DNA from: Aricia agestis
Lineage: Eukaryota; Arthropoda; Insecta; Lepidoptera; Lycaenidae
Length of the DNA stretch: 64,000 nt
NCBI RefSeq assembly: GCF_905147365.1
Contig: NC_056410.1
Coordinates: 1,463,501-1,527,500, forward strand
Direction: 5' to 3'
Part shown: piece by piece, positions 23,861-37,500 of the stretch
Layout: every line of letters begins with the position of its first letter
Position numbering within the stretch: position 1 is the stretch's first letter
Position numbers and translations under genes: made by a program
Notes under the pieces: model-generated
What the model was told of the DNA's origin: nothing
Seen by the model: only the letters and a program-made list of their open reading frames with translations
Databases searched by the model: none

Positions 23861-25734
23861 ATGCATTTTTACGATTTTATTTTTCTTACCTTAATTTATG
23901 TTTCTGAAGTAAAAATAAGATCAGTAGATGCAGGAAAAGATAAGGCGTCGACTGACTTTGGAGGAATTTCCTTTTTCATTTCATTCAACAATACGTCTAT
24001 CGATGACTATTACGTGAGGGTGATTCCTGGTGACTGCCACCTTACTGGAGACACAGGGGTTAACTTTACAGATGAAACCTGCAAGTGTGTTGTGCCTGCA
24101 GGTAAATTAATATCCAATTAGTATTTTAAAACAGCAAAAAATAGATTAAAATTAGAGTTATGTACTACTACTAATTACTAAATAATATTATTTTAGGGCA
24201 ATCTAGAACAATAAAACTAAAAGCAGCAATATCTGAGAGTCTAACAAGTGATGATCAATGTTGGGTTTATATGCACATAAGACCATACTATCAAAACAAT
24301 ACAAATGTCATTGTTAAAATAATATTTCACTTTTCTTTATTAGAAGAAAATAGCCGAACAGAAATCTTTACTATAAATTGTGATAATACTAATATCCATG
24401 ACGGCGAAACAAGTAGCTCTCGATCTGCGGATTGTGAAAGAATTCATAATGATGATGGAAAACATAATAAAAGAAGTACAACAAACAAATGTGTCAATAT
24501 TTCTTCTACACTTTTAGAAACCAAAAATAAATACACAGTAGCAAGTAATTCATTAGCAGCCCATGCGATGGCCAAGCGTGATATACAAGCAAATGCCAAA
24601 GAATTTGAATCACTATTTAGTAATAATTACGAGAAAGAGACGATATCAAATAGAAAGCTATTCAGAGCTAATGAAACATTTGGTCTAACTGCTACCACAA
24701 AAGATTTTTGTCCTCGAAAAACTAAAAAACACCTTAAAATGAAACACAAAAAGTTAATTCATTCAAAAAAATCACCACTGAATCAAACGGTTTACAAATA
24801 TTTAAAACAGTACTTATGGATCACGGCTCTTCTAGCTGCTATCACTATATTTCAGTGTATCTTAATTTTCACAATTTGTATGAGAAGAAAGTGCCCGTGT
24901 TTTGGTGAGAAACCAGTTATTAGTCACTTCTTTAGGACCTACCAACAGGATTCAGTTACTACACCGTTAATAAGCACAAGTGTTATAGATATTGAGAATT
25001 CAAAAAATCATTCTGCAAGTGAATCCTCAACAACCATCGCAAACATGAAATGTTATATGTCTTGCGATAAAAATAAAATTGAAGACTCTAAAACAAGCAT
25101 ATCCGATGATATTCTATCAAAGTTTATAAACAGACGTGACTGGAAAAACCGTTATAAGAGTTGTGATGAAAATGAATATACTAAGGATGAAAAACAAGAT
25201 GATCAAATAGCACAAGTTCATTCAAATTATAACATCGATGAAAATATTTCGAGAGTAAATAAAGAATCTGTAGTCGCTAGTGGAGAACTAGTAAATAATG
25301 AGAGTTTTAATAAGAAAGGTGATTTAAATTTGTCAGTCAAGGAAGAACAATTCCATAGTTTCAGCTGCCACAATACACAGGTTGATTCAGAATCAACTAT
25401 AGAGAACAAAAATCTTACAACTAATGAATCAAAATCAAGTGAAAAGGCTGCTCAGACAAATATGTCTAAAGATTCTATTGATGCCATACTTTCTGAACGT
25501 AATATATATTTAGCTGACGAAAATTTGTCTAAGTACACCCTCTCTAGTTGTTCCGGGAAGAATAAATCTACAGAATTAGTGAGCAAAGCTTCGAAGAACA
25601 TCACTAAATATTTTAACACCCTTCTTCACAGGCGCTCCAGGCAAAGTTCTCAGTCTGAACCCGGGAAAGACAAAGACTTGAAACTGTTGCACATGTCCGA
25701 AGGTTCACTCTATTCCTCCAATGATTCTGAATGA
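23861..25734 (+). CDS. Orphan single-pass (type I) membrane protein, two exons, 592 aa
   Basis: Exons are 23861-24101 and 24197-25734, with donor GTAAAT and acceptor TATTTTAG, joined in phase 1. The ATG at 23861 gives a short hydrophobic leader (FIFLTLIYVS); the ATGs at 23851/23854 are in another frame and soon stop. The ectodomain (about residues 17-286) has paired cysteines (PGDCHL, TCKCVV, DQCWVY), N-glycosylation sequons (NNTS, NFT, NNTN, NISS, NETF) and a basic stretch before the membrane (KKHLKMKHKKLIHSKK). A hydrophobic segment at about 287-310 (LWITALLAAITIFQCILIFT) is followed by RRKCPCFG, a likely stop-transfer and palmitoylation site. The ~280-residue tail is Ser/Asn/Glu/Lys-rich and looks disordered. 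I do not recognise the family. Codon use is very AT-rich, unlike both neighbours, which suggests a fast-evolving lineage-restricted gene. It is convergent with the scavenger receptor. Confidence 0.85.
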
Positions 25735-28083
25735 CTTGAAAACATTCGTGCGTTTTTATAATTTTATACTAGAGATAATATTATATAATTTATTTGGTAT
25801 CTTCTCTTTTATTCAACTTTTTATTTTAATTAATTCATTAGCACGACACCTAACTCGTAGAACACGTAAGGGTATTAAGAAAAAAAACAATCGATTTTTC
25901 AAGATTTATATTATAAACAAGTATCGAATACAAAATCTCTTAATTATTATATGTACAAAATTCCACAAATATTCCGTGGACAACCCCAATGGAATGTTTC
26001 GGCGTCTCCGTCTTACACTTAAAGCTTAATATGAGCTCGCAGTATCTCGCGCGCTCCGTGGACTGGTTGACTATCTTTAGCGACATCTATTTCACTCCTA
26101 ACAATATGGCAAACGTTTCTAATACTGCGTTTTGTAGGGTCCATACTGTAAAGGCAAGCCCCATGGTATCTAACAGAACATCAACTAGGAAATCATAATA
26201 ATCAACTAGTCCACGGAGATTGTAATGCCCATACGCCCCGACTGGCAACGTTGTAGTGTTGTTCCAGCAACAGACTACTAAAGGTCTCGTAGTGGTTCTA
26301 TCGGGGCACACGGACAGCCACACACACAACACAACACAACACACATACACTATATTCACATAATATTGCCTTGACTCCATCACATTGGAAGACATTCGGA
26401 AGACAATTTCGCAAGATATTTCTAAATTAAATTGAGCAAGTATTGTTGTTCATGATATGCAAACTTTTCATTTATATTGCTGTCAGCGCTTGTAAAAAGT
26501 TGATGCAATATAAACTATAATATTTAAAATATTCGCCTATACAGATAAAATCATATAAAGGACAGGTGCATTTTTAAGATAGGACAAGTTTAAGGGCTAG
26601 TTAAAATAGCAAAAAATTGACTACGCTATAGTTAAATGTTTAAGCGTATAATTTACACCTTAGAATATCAGCTGTTACTTGTAATAAAAACAATCATGTA
26701 ATATTACTGGTAACAATATATTAAGGAAATATTAAAACTCTTTGTCGTCAGAAGCACAACGACAGATTTGTAACTTGCTTGTTAGTTATAGCTGGTTATA
26801 GTAATTTCCATCGACATCGCTTTCCGCAACGACTATCGGTGCTTACGATATATTTTATTGTTTTGTTTTAATCTCACATAAAGTTTATGAATCTCGCAGT
26901 AATTCAGTTGATCATAATGATGATTCACTCCTAACATTTATAACATCCACTGGTACACTGGGTAACTCTAAACCAAAAGATGATAAAATAAATGAAATAA
27001 ATAACGTTTCGCATCCAGACACTAAAATAATATTATGCTTGAGCGAACATATCCAAGACCCACCTTACACCTTCTGAAATGATTTTAGCAGAATAATCCA
27101 ACACCACGAGTAAAACATAAAGTAAAGATTATATAAAGGTTCTCTTGAGCTTCACTCGTCCCCTGTTGCTTTGTTTCCCAGTGGAACTAATGAGAATGAT
27201 CTCGTTTGTCCCTTATCATTGGTCACCCCGGGAGACAAAGGGGGACAAATTGTTTATCTTGTGCCGTGTGGGTTGATTGCTAGTAGGACTTTACTATCCG
27301 CTACTACGAATATATTTGTACATTGTGTCCTTTAAATAAAAACAATTCGTCACGTTCGTTACGATCACATTTGAAAATTCACTCTCACATTAATTGGTCC
27401 AAACTAACGTTGAATGATCCTCGAAGAATATTCTGTAGCCTAGCGTTAAGAGTAGAATGTATTCAAGTGATCTCTATCGAATTTTCTGTAAATTTCATTT
27501 AAATAACTTCTAGTCTCGAAACGCTCTCTTCCCCCGCGAAAATCCAATAGACATAATATCTAACAGTAGACTAGCATTGCACATTTTCGCGGGACGTTAC
27601 TGCGTTCGTTTAATTAATTCGCCTACTCCTATGAAACTTAAAATTACAATTATTGAAATTACAGTTGTCTTAATAATCGGCAATACATGATTTTCATCCA
27701 CATAAAATTATTCATAAATCGAAATTTGTTATAAAGTAAAATATCATAAAATTTATTAGCAATATTTTTTGTATATAATATATTTAACTTTATATATTTT
27801 TATATTTGGCGGCACCTCATACCACATGTCATTATAAAATTGAGCAAAAATAGAGCGTCGGGGATGACGCACAACATTCACTAATATAATATTACGTAGG
27901 AATTACTAGTACATGGCATATTATATTTCGGTCGCAGGACGTTCAAAGTCTACTGGATTTGCAATTGAATAATCGCATTTCACCAACTATAATATCACTA
28001 AATTGTTTCACAACTTCACCACCGAAATAAAGCGTTTGGATCCTCTACACCATTTAAGAACTAACGGATGGCCCTCGGGCGGA
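25735..28083. other. Convergent intergenic region
   Basis: This is the 2.3 kb between the ends of two facing genes. A small inverted repeat CTCCGTGGACTGGTTGA/TCAACTAGTCCACGGAG bounds 26054-26220. An open minus-strand frame 26087-26395 crosses it (see findings). CCCGCGAAAA/TTTTCGCGGG bound 27533-27596. AATAAA on the minus strand at 27757-27752 is a plausible polyadenylation signal for the scavenger receptor. Nothing else was recognised. Confidence 0.45.
27752..27757 (-). promoter_or_regulatory. Candidate polyadenylation signal of scavenger receptor
   Basis: TTTATT on the + strand (AATAAA on the coding strand), about 330 nt past the stop codon at 28084. No nearer canonical hexamer was noticed. 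Confidence 0.4.
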
Positions 28084-28599
28084 TCAGTAGTAGTCGTCCG
28101 GCACCGAGTACAGCCTGTGCTGGTGGTGCTCCGACATTATGAAGGTGTTGTCCGAGTCTATAAGCGACTCTCTCTCCGGCTCGGCGAAGTTGGACTTGAC
28201 GAAGTCTCTGTTCAATCTCCCCTTCAGCTCGTCTATACTCCGGGTGAGACTGTCCCTCTTCTTGACGAAGTTGAGCTCCTGCAGGCCGTCCTCGTTGCCG
28301 TCGTCCGGCGAGGGATCGCACTGGCTCAGCGGCTGGTACATGGTGTTGTTGTGGAGCAGCTTCTGTGAGCTGTTGATGATGAGGGTGGAGCTTCTGCGGA
28401 TCGTCTCCCGGCCCATCTCTACGATCTCGATAGGCTTGTCGCCGATCACGAAGTTCCTGTAGGCCTTGATGAACAGGTAGATCAGGATGCTGAGACCGAA
28501 GATGATAAGCGAGTATGCCAGAGTGGGGCCGGCCACCGGAGCAACGCGTGTCGCCAGGAAGACCCACCACCAGATGGAATTGCTCACACCTTCGATACC
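28084..28599 (-). CDS. Scavenger receptor exon 12: TM2, cytosolic tail, stop
   Basis: The minus-strand acceptor CTTGCCCAG precedes GIEGVSNSIWWW. TM2 is VAGPTLAYSLIIFGLSILIY and the tail ends RLYSVPDDYY followed by the stop. The open frames in other phases and on the plus strand over this interval are shadows of this GC-rich exon. Confidence 0.96.
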   Translation of the reverse strand, partial: GIEGVSNSIWWWVFLATRVAPVAGPTLAYSLIIFGLSILIYLFIKAYRNFVIGDKPIEIVEMGRETIRRSSTLIINSSQKLLHNNTMYQPLSQCDPSPDDGNEDGLQELNFVKKRDSLTRSIDELKGRLNRDFVKSNFAEPERESLIDSDNTFIMSEHHQHRLYSVPDDYY

Positions 28600-31500
28600 C
28601 TGGGCAAGAAATTTTACATTGAGTAAGGGAAAACATAACAAGGTATTATAAATCATTTTCTGTGTGATTACACTGAGACCATCGGGAAAATTAAAGGAGC
28701 TTTAAAAATTTTAGTGATTAAGCTGCTCTTCTCAAAGTAGATACAATTTTTCTGATTGTTAGTTACCTCCTGCAGCCACATGACGGGGAAGATGATGCTG
28801 GGAAACTTGTTGATGCCGTTGGTGGCGATGTTCTTGGCCTGGTCAACCTTCAGGTTCAGCTGGACCCTCACCTGGCCCTCGAGTGGCACTCCCAGTTTCT
28901 GAAAATGAGTTTATTTTTTATGAAACATCCGAGATTAGATCCGATCCGAAATTCAAGTTTCGATGAAATAAATAAATAAACGTTTATTCCCCCTTTTTTG
29001 AGCATTACACCACAAGACATTATAACGAAAAAAGAAAAAAAGTAATAATAATAATAAAACTAAAAAATCAAAGAAATAGAACGTACAAGGTTACAAACAA
29101 TTTTGTCAACTAGGACAAAACAATAATTCACAATAAATATTACAAACAAAGTATCTATACGAAAAGACAATAACATATTATTTAATATTGGCACAGTAAT
29201 ATTTTAAAGTCTAACAAAAGGCAGGAAGTGTAATGATCAAAAACTGAATTGGCATCCACTCAGGTAATAACAGCGGTTCGCAGTCCCTGATTTTCAGTGG
29301 ATCCAGACTGTCAGGCGAATGACAGACCACACAAGTCACCAGTCCATAAATATATTATACTAGCTCACCCGGCGAACTTCGTATCGCCTAACAGTCGATT
29401 CTTTAACTTTTGTATGGGAGTATAGAAAAGTGTTGTTTTTAGACTTTTTCAGGAAATTTAATTTTTTTTTAGAATTTTTCTCTCCGTAAGAACCATCCTC
29501 GTACTTCAAGGAATATTTAAAAAAAATAATTAGCGAAATCGGTCCAACCGTTCTCGAGTTTTGCGCTTAGCAACACATTCAGCGACTCATTTTTATAATA
29601 TAGATAAATAAAAAATATAATATACTATGATTACTGCTGCTACTGCTTTATCTTAATGCGAATGGTCCCATTTTTACCTAATTCAGAGTCCATGGTCACT
29701 GTGATATTATAGTCAATTTATTTGTGCAAATAATTTAGCTGTGACTTAAATAGTAATTTAATTTTTTTTTGTTAATCATTAATTTAAACAATTCAACGTA
29801 CCGGCTGGATCTTGAAATAGCTTTCGTGCTTCTCTTTTTCAGGCTTGAGTCCTTCGAAATCTTTTAGCAACGACGGATCGGCATCGTAAAAGTGTGGATA
29901 TGATAAATACACAGGCGCATCTGGAAAAATACTTAAATTTTAAACTATTTCAACTTAAAAACATAATAAACTGATAAATACAGTAAGATATTGTATCTTG
30001 CAGAAACGTTTAGGTAATAGTTTTAAGACATATACACAGGCATTAATGTCACTTCACTTTTGCTTTTAAGTTCCTAAAAGCATAAGAGCAAGAGTATGTT
30101 GGTAATTTTTTTGTGACTTAACGAATTTACTAAGTGTTTTCTCTAACCATAAGAGTAAGTGTAACGTGAAAGTGTAAGTAACTGATCTACCTGACCTGAC
30201 GCTAGCAGGTGATACTTACAGTACTGGCAGGGGCTGATGTTCTGCAGCCCCCGGGGTGGGCACCACTCGCTCTGGCAGTAGCACTTGTTGTCGGGGTTGA
30301 CGTCCGGCGTCTCCAGCGTAGAGCTGGGTGGCGTGTACAGACCGGTCTGGATGCCTGCACAGATTCAAAATTATTCGTAAAAATAGTGTCGTGCGGTTAC
30401 ACCTTAAATTGCGGTGATCGACCTTAAGTTTAGGGTTACCCAGTGTAGTACTTATTTAATTTTTATTTATTTATTATACAATATACATTTTTACAGCTAC
30501 TACAGCTATCCTTATATACTTAAATCCAATCCGATACAGTCATTTTGGTTAACTTTGAATTGCGATTTAACTTTGAACAATACAATAATGCATTGTTTTG
30601 TATTGTTCAAAGTTAAATCGCAATTCAAAGTTATCCAAAATGAGCGTAGCGTATTAAATATATTAATTACATTTTTAGGGTTCCGTACCTCAAAAGGAAA
30701 AAACGGAACCCTTATAGGATCACTTTGTTGTCCGTCTGTCCGTCCGTCCGTCTGTCAAGACCCTTTTTCTCAGGAACGCGTGGAGGTATGAAGCTGAAAT
30801 TTATATCAATTACTCAGGTCTACTGTCCCTTGAAGCTGTGAAAAAATCAAACTTCTAAGCCAACGCAATCAAAAGATACAGCCGTTTATGCCGCAAATTT
30901 TCGACACTTCCAAGGGAATCAAAACCTACAGGGTGCTTCCCGTGAACTCAGAATCTTGAAATTTGGTACGAAGCAACGTCTTATAGCATAGATAAAGGAA
31001 AAATTACGAAAACCATAAATTTTTAGTTACATCACATAATATATATTTTTTTTAATAATTTTAAACTTACTACCCATTTCCTCATAAACGCGTAGAGGTA
31101 TTAAATTGAAATTCATACCAAGTACTCAGGTCTATAATACCTTTAAGCTGTAACAAAATCAAACTTCTATGTCAACGCAATCAAAAGAAACAGCAATTTA
31201 AGCTGCATATTTTGAAACTTGCAAGTACTCGCAAGGGAATCAAAACCTAAAGGGTACTTCCAGTCGACCTAGAATCTTGAAATTTGGCATGAAGCAACGT
31301 TTTATAGCACACATAAAGGAAAAATTCCGAAAACCTTAAATTTTTAGTTACATTACAAAATATATACTCGATTGTCGTAATGAACGAACTTTGTAAACCT
31401 TGCAGGTTTGTACGGAACCCTCGGTGCGCGAGTCCGACTCGCACTTGGCCGGTTTTTTTGTATTTGTTAGACTTCATTTTAATGACATTACAGACACCCA

Positions 31501-34500
31501 ATAATAGTTTCCGGAAAATGAAGTGGGCAATTATTTTTTTATTATAATTTATTTATATCAGCACGTTACCATTGCTGCCAACAAATTAAAAGCAGTTCAT
31601 GGTTGAGGCAAGCAGCTGTAACCTGGTTTGATGCTTGTCCAGTCTCCATCTGCCTATCTGCATCTCCATGGTATTTTTGACCAACCAGACTTGCAGTTTT
31701 GTGTTGGTCATAAGTGCTCGCCTCAAACAGCTCCTCTGGAGCAGCAAGTAGCATGGTTGGAAAGGACTGAAACTCACCATCTTTGTATACATCCTCGCGG
31801 TACTGCAGCGGCAGGATCCGGCATAGGTCCTTGTCGTACACATACAGCATGTCCGACTTCGTCACCGCGCGCGGCGGGAAGAACGAACCCTCTGATGCTC
31901 TGGGGAAGATCACAATCATATTATCAAACACATTTATGTTTCTAATATTGTGTAAAATAATATTATCCATACAGATATTATAAATTCGAAAGTGTGTCTG
32001 TCTGTTATCTCTTCACGCCCAAAGCGATGAACCGATTTTGCTGAAATTTGGTATGGAGATACTTTGAATTCCGGGAAAGGGCATAGGATACTTTTTATCC
32101 CGAAAAACTCTACGGTACCTGCGCGATAAACGAACTTTGGCACAACGGATTTGCGGGCATCAACTAGCAATATATTTTATGAACTTATCCGAATGAAATA
32201 TCCAGGATGGTTTTGACCTTCCCAAGAGACTAGGCCATGCTAGCTAGGACAACGTTTTCCTATCCATATAAATGGGATCCATTATTCGATCAACTACCTT
32301 ATATGAAGTAAAATGTTAGTGTTAAGTTGTTTTGTCTTTTAAATTGATAAAATGGGTATTACAGAGCATATTTCGAGATAAAGCTTAACATTGGGTTTTA
32401 AATTATTGTAAAGCATTACCGGATATTTGGTTAACTTTTCAAACAGGAAACACGCAAAATCCACGCAAACATGCGTCTGTTGACTCTATGTCAGCCCAAA
32501 ATATTAAAAGTAATTGGTGAGCGTTTTCCCAATCGATACGATATCTACAAGATGTGACAAAACTAAGTGACAAACTTTAGGGTGTATATATACGTGTTCC
32601 TTGTAGAATGCACTGTGAAAGTGGCAGCGCTCAAAAAGATTTTTTGTGATTTGTATAGGCAAGCGCCCCAGCGTCACGAGTTTTCCCATGCAAAAGTGAA
32701 AAAAAATGCTCTTTCAGCGCTGCTACTTTTACAGTGAACTCTATACATGGGACTCATACACATCCTAAAGTATTATCACTTAGTTTAGTTACACGTTGTA
32801 TATTGGACGCAGATAGCCGTTAGACGACATCGTGTCCGATAGCCCAGAGCTGAGAGCTAATCTTTTATACTGTCGGATCCTATATCAAACTGAAAATAAT
32901 ATGATAAGGATGACGTATAAAAAGTATTTTCTACAAAAACGCCGTTGCAACTATAAAAGCAATACAAAATACTGTGTAGCGTTAATAAGTAAGTTAATCT
33001 TATATAATTATAAAATTCTCGTGTCACAATGTTAGGCCCCGTACTCCTCCGAAACGGCTTTACTGATTTTAACCAAATTTTATATATGCATATATATTCA
33101 GTGGGTCTGAGAATCGGCTACTGGGTACTTATTATATTTATAAGTGAATTTGTTGAATAAATAATAGTAAATTATTACAACTCGAGACTAACGACGACCA
33201 TTGTTTGTGTGACGGGATAGCGATGGACGTTGTCACGGTAACATACTTATTTAGTCCCCTCAATAAAATAATATGGGCGAAATACTTGATTTATATTATG
33301 GCAAAGCAACGTTTGCCGGGACGGCTGGTATTTTTAACAATTATCAATTTGGATTTGGAAATAAAAAGAAAGATCCAAGTGAATTTTAAAGAAAAAAGAA
33401 ATAGAAGGAAGGAAGGATATAGTGCCCGGTAAATTATGTTAAGTCACACTAATTGCCTATGTAGCCAGTGATACAAAAGTCCGGTTACGTAAACACAATA
33501 TCTACATTTTCCAATTAGTTCTACCCTTATTCTAATTAATTTTATAGTCAAGTTAATGATGAATGTGGCAATACATTGTAACCCTCATGAATCATTACGA
33601 TATTATAAACAATAAATACGGATGCTATCTACTTTAACAATTAGTTTATTTATAAAAAAAAATGTAACTATTGTCTGAGAATAACGTATAACAATAAGTA
33701 CAAGTGACGACTGTTGAAAGTACAATCTGATGGATCTAAATAACGATGTTGCTAAAATGTACCTACTACCTGCCCTAGTAGACAAGTAGCAAGCAATTGT
33801 CGTAAACGCTAACAAAATGTATGCGATTTGACACAAGTCATCGCTTCGCTAGCGAATACTAATGCCAAATCCCATACATTTTGTGGCGTTGGTGTTGGCG
33901 TTTACAATAATCGCTTATTGCGCCAATCTAGGCCCTCGGAAGTGCAGAAATTATTGTTACCTTACGATAGTTGTAATAATCGAAGTATATCTACGAGATA
34001 TTTTCTGCTCTAACACTAACGTCTTTATTAATACGTCACACCAATTATGTATTTATTTTATGGAACCATTAAAATATAATAAAATTAGGAAACGCCCAAA
34101 TACCATATACAGCATAACAGGTTACTTCATTAAATTAATAATAATACCATCGTTAAATTATGAGTATAAGGTAAATAACATACAGCCGTAGCCTATTAGG
34201 TACTTCGTTGATGGGATTCTTGATAAGGTTTAGACAGATTATTATTTATTGCTTTATTGAATTTATGGCTACGCTCATCTCGTGTTAGTTTGTGCGTACT
34301 TATATTTCTACGGAAATGGGGAATTACGTCACTGTACTAAGTTTTCTCGCGAATTTGTCCAACGCCATTCATTGACTCATCTCCCGGAGGTTCGCAGGAC
34401 GGTAGGAAAGTTTTAGCTTTGTATTTCTCCGTCGAGAAACAATTTATAGATAACAAGGAAGATGACTAAGACCTACCCGCGTCTAGATTATAATTGCTAA

Positions 34501-37500
34501 TCGGTCTATCGCATCTAATTCGTCAATAAATACGAACTATGAGAGATGACATAATATTCGTGATTAACTTTAACCCAGACTAACCCATTAAGGTAAACAT
34601 AGCTGAAGGACATTACAAGTAATCATATCACAATATTTCGCAATCCACTTTAATATCTCGTCTTGAACAACCATTTACTAACAAATATCGTGTAAAATCC
34701 GTCATGATATTATGTTAATAGATCATTATAATAAATGTAGAAACATTCCACAATACAATCCACGCTAAAATGTAGAATCAGCAATTCAGCATAGACAGTA
34801 AACAAAATGTTTTGTTCGAGCGCAGTGTCGCCATTTTAGTTTTCGGCACTAAATCTAGTGCATTTTTGGTATGTTCAGTGCGCATCCAAGATTTTTAGTG
34901 CATAGTGCAATTTTTAGTGCTTTTTTCATGTCTGCTCTTTAATTATAAATAAATTGATATAGTGACCTTTTTCTGGAATCATTTCACCGCTCACGCTATA
35001 TCTCGCATTTACAGTCTGTCAAAAAAGTGGAGAAATTAAAAATTGGCAGCATCCTAGTGTCATCCCTTTTTTTTCGATTGATTTGAAAGATACAAAACGA
35101 TAATATGACACTACGATGTTGCCACTTTTTAATTTCTTCACTTTTTGACAGACTATACACGAGTTGGATATCGATGATGTCACCAGTCACCACTCACCAG
35201 TCTAGTGTCGCTCTCTGCTCTATGGCCGGGGATTTTTTTCAGTACTCAGTCAAGTCGTTCCTTACGCGTACGTACATACGTTCTAATCAGTTACATTGTG
35301 TCCCTTGATAAGTGTTTAGTTTGAACTTTTATACTTTCTGTTGACTTTAAATATTTTGAAATTGTAAGTTGATTGATTTAATGTCATATTAAAATATAGG
35401 TATTAAAAAGTATGTTTTGAATTGTATATGTCTTTCTTTTGAAATCCATATCAATTTTAAATATTTAGTGCTTTGAAGTCGAAAATACCACAGTTCTAGT
35501 GCAATTCGCACCGCTTTTAGTGCTCTACAGACATTGCCTTCTGGCAACACTGTTCGAGCGACGTTTCTGTGAATATTTTCTTATGACGTGTCGGTCGGTG
35601 CGTGATAGATTGTGGTGATAGTCCCTATTCTTAAGAATTTTTATTAAATATTAAATTAGAATTTTTATGTTGCGAAAACCAGCGAGCGACGTGGGGTATC
35701 TGTCCGATTAGCAGATAAACTTTATCTGAACATCTCACGACGTTTGTGGTTTGTCCACATCCGTCGAGGGGCCTACAACACGAGGACTACCAAGGATCTA
35801 CGTCGTACGTCATATTTAGTTATAATAAATTTTGCTAAAGTTAATATTGCAATGAAATCTTTATTTTATGTCTCATAATAAAGAGGAAATATTTCTTGAA
35901 AAGAAGAGTTAAATATTATATAAGTACAAACATAATATTATAAGAATTGAAAAGAAAAGAAGAGTCACCTAATTTGATTGCACGGAAAGTTCTAATGGAT
36001 TATGGAACAGATAGTAAATTCTTTTATTTAGTATAGAAGATACATAAAAGACCTACCTGATATCATTGCAGGGTGAGTCCTTCCAATGCGGCAAGTGGTC
36101 CATGCCGTTGACGCGGTCGAGGTAGCCGAAGCGGTCCAGCCGCTCGCCCGCGTATATCGTCGACACCTCGTCCAGCGTGCCGTTTCTCTAAGAGGAGCAC
36201 ATCTCTTATATAATGTCATTAAACCATGTCATATTCTATTGTAGATACTACTAAGGTGCTTGGTCTGTAAAGGTGTCTTGGTCTGGTGTGTGTAGTTGTC
36301 TGGCAGAAACTGCTGCTAGAAGTAAGACCGTCTATTTGTCCATAGTTTTCCTTTATTGTGTTTTTAAGTTTAGGTAAGTTTAGTTTTAAGTTGTACAAAT
36401 ATATTTTTTTATGAAATAAGGGGGCAAACGAGCAAACGGGTCACCTGATGGAAAGCAACTTCCATGGACACTCGCAGCATCAGAAGAGCTGCAAGTGCGT
36501 TGCCGACCTTTTAAGAGGTAATAGGGGAGGGTAGGGAAGTGAAGGGAAGGGAAGGTAATAGGGGAGGGTAGGGAAAGGAATAGGATAGGGGATTGGGCCT
36601 CCGGTAAACTCACTCACTCGGCGAAACACAGCGCAAGCGCTGTTTCACGCCGACTTTCTGTGAGAACGTGGTATTTCTCCGGTCGAGCCGGCCCATTCGT
36701 GCCGAAGCATGGCTCTCCCACGTATAATTTTCTATTCTATTAGAACTTAAGTTTCATGTTGGTTAAGCTAAAACTCCTTGAGATGACATTATTTATTTGG
36801 AAAGCGTTACTTTGTTATTTAATTGGTGTATTTTACACCGTTTTTTGCAAAGTTTATTCATTATACTAATTTAAAAAATAATTTTTGTCAAAACACAATA
36901 ATTAAGTAAGTACTTATAAAAAATACTTACGGCGAGTAGCAGTCCCATCTGGCTGTTTGGTCTCTTGCCTTTCGGGTACACATAATGGGCGAGATTTACT
37001 AGTGGATCGTCGTAGCTGAAAGTTAAATAAAAATATCATTAAAACTAGTTCAATATCTCAGCTGGAGGAGACAACAATAATCCTCATTATTTCTTATCAG
37101 TGAAGGACATGACATGGTCAAAATCATTGTTATTGCGAAAAGATTTTTTGCATAGCGCGGCTTGCAAAATAGCAGAACGTAGCAGTATCGAATACTAACG
37201 TTACGTTATTTATTTAATAAATAACGTAACGTTAGTTGAACAGATGAACGTACTTCGCAGCATTTTGCTAATCATTATTTAACACATTAGCAATACTAAC
37301 TTAGGAAATAAACACTATATAATTATGTGAATTGCGGTCGATTCTTGTATTCACACAATATTTCCTGATAAAATATGACTTATTGTGTGTTTAGTGCGTC
37401 GACACGACATGAGTCCTAAAAATTTTGTGCGTCTATTGCGATGCAGAATCACTAATGACGAATATTACACAAACAGCGTCAATTCAGAATAATTTTACTT

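Noticed and set aside
28003..28636. Plus-strand and alternative minus-strand frames of 100-190 codons
   Set aside because: Shadows of the GC-rich last exon of the scavenger receptor; only one frame has TM2 and joins to exon 11.
31566..31777. Frame continuing past scavenger receptor exon 8 (EFQSFPTMLLAAPEELFEAS)
   Set aside because: A strong GTGAGT donor at 31777 joins in phase to exon 9. A cassette exon here could not be fitted: the only good acceptor/donor pair breaks phase.
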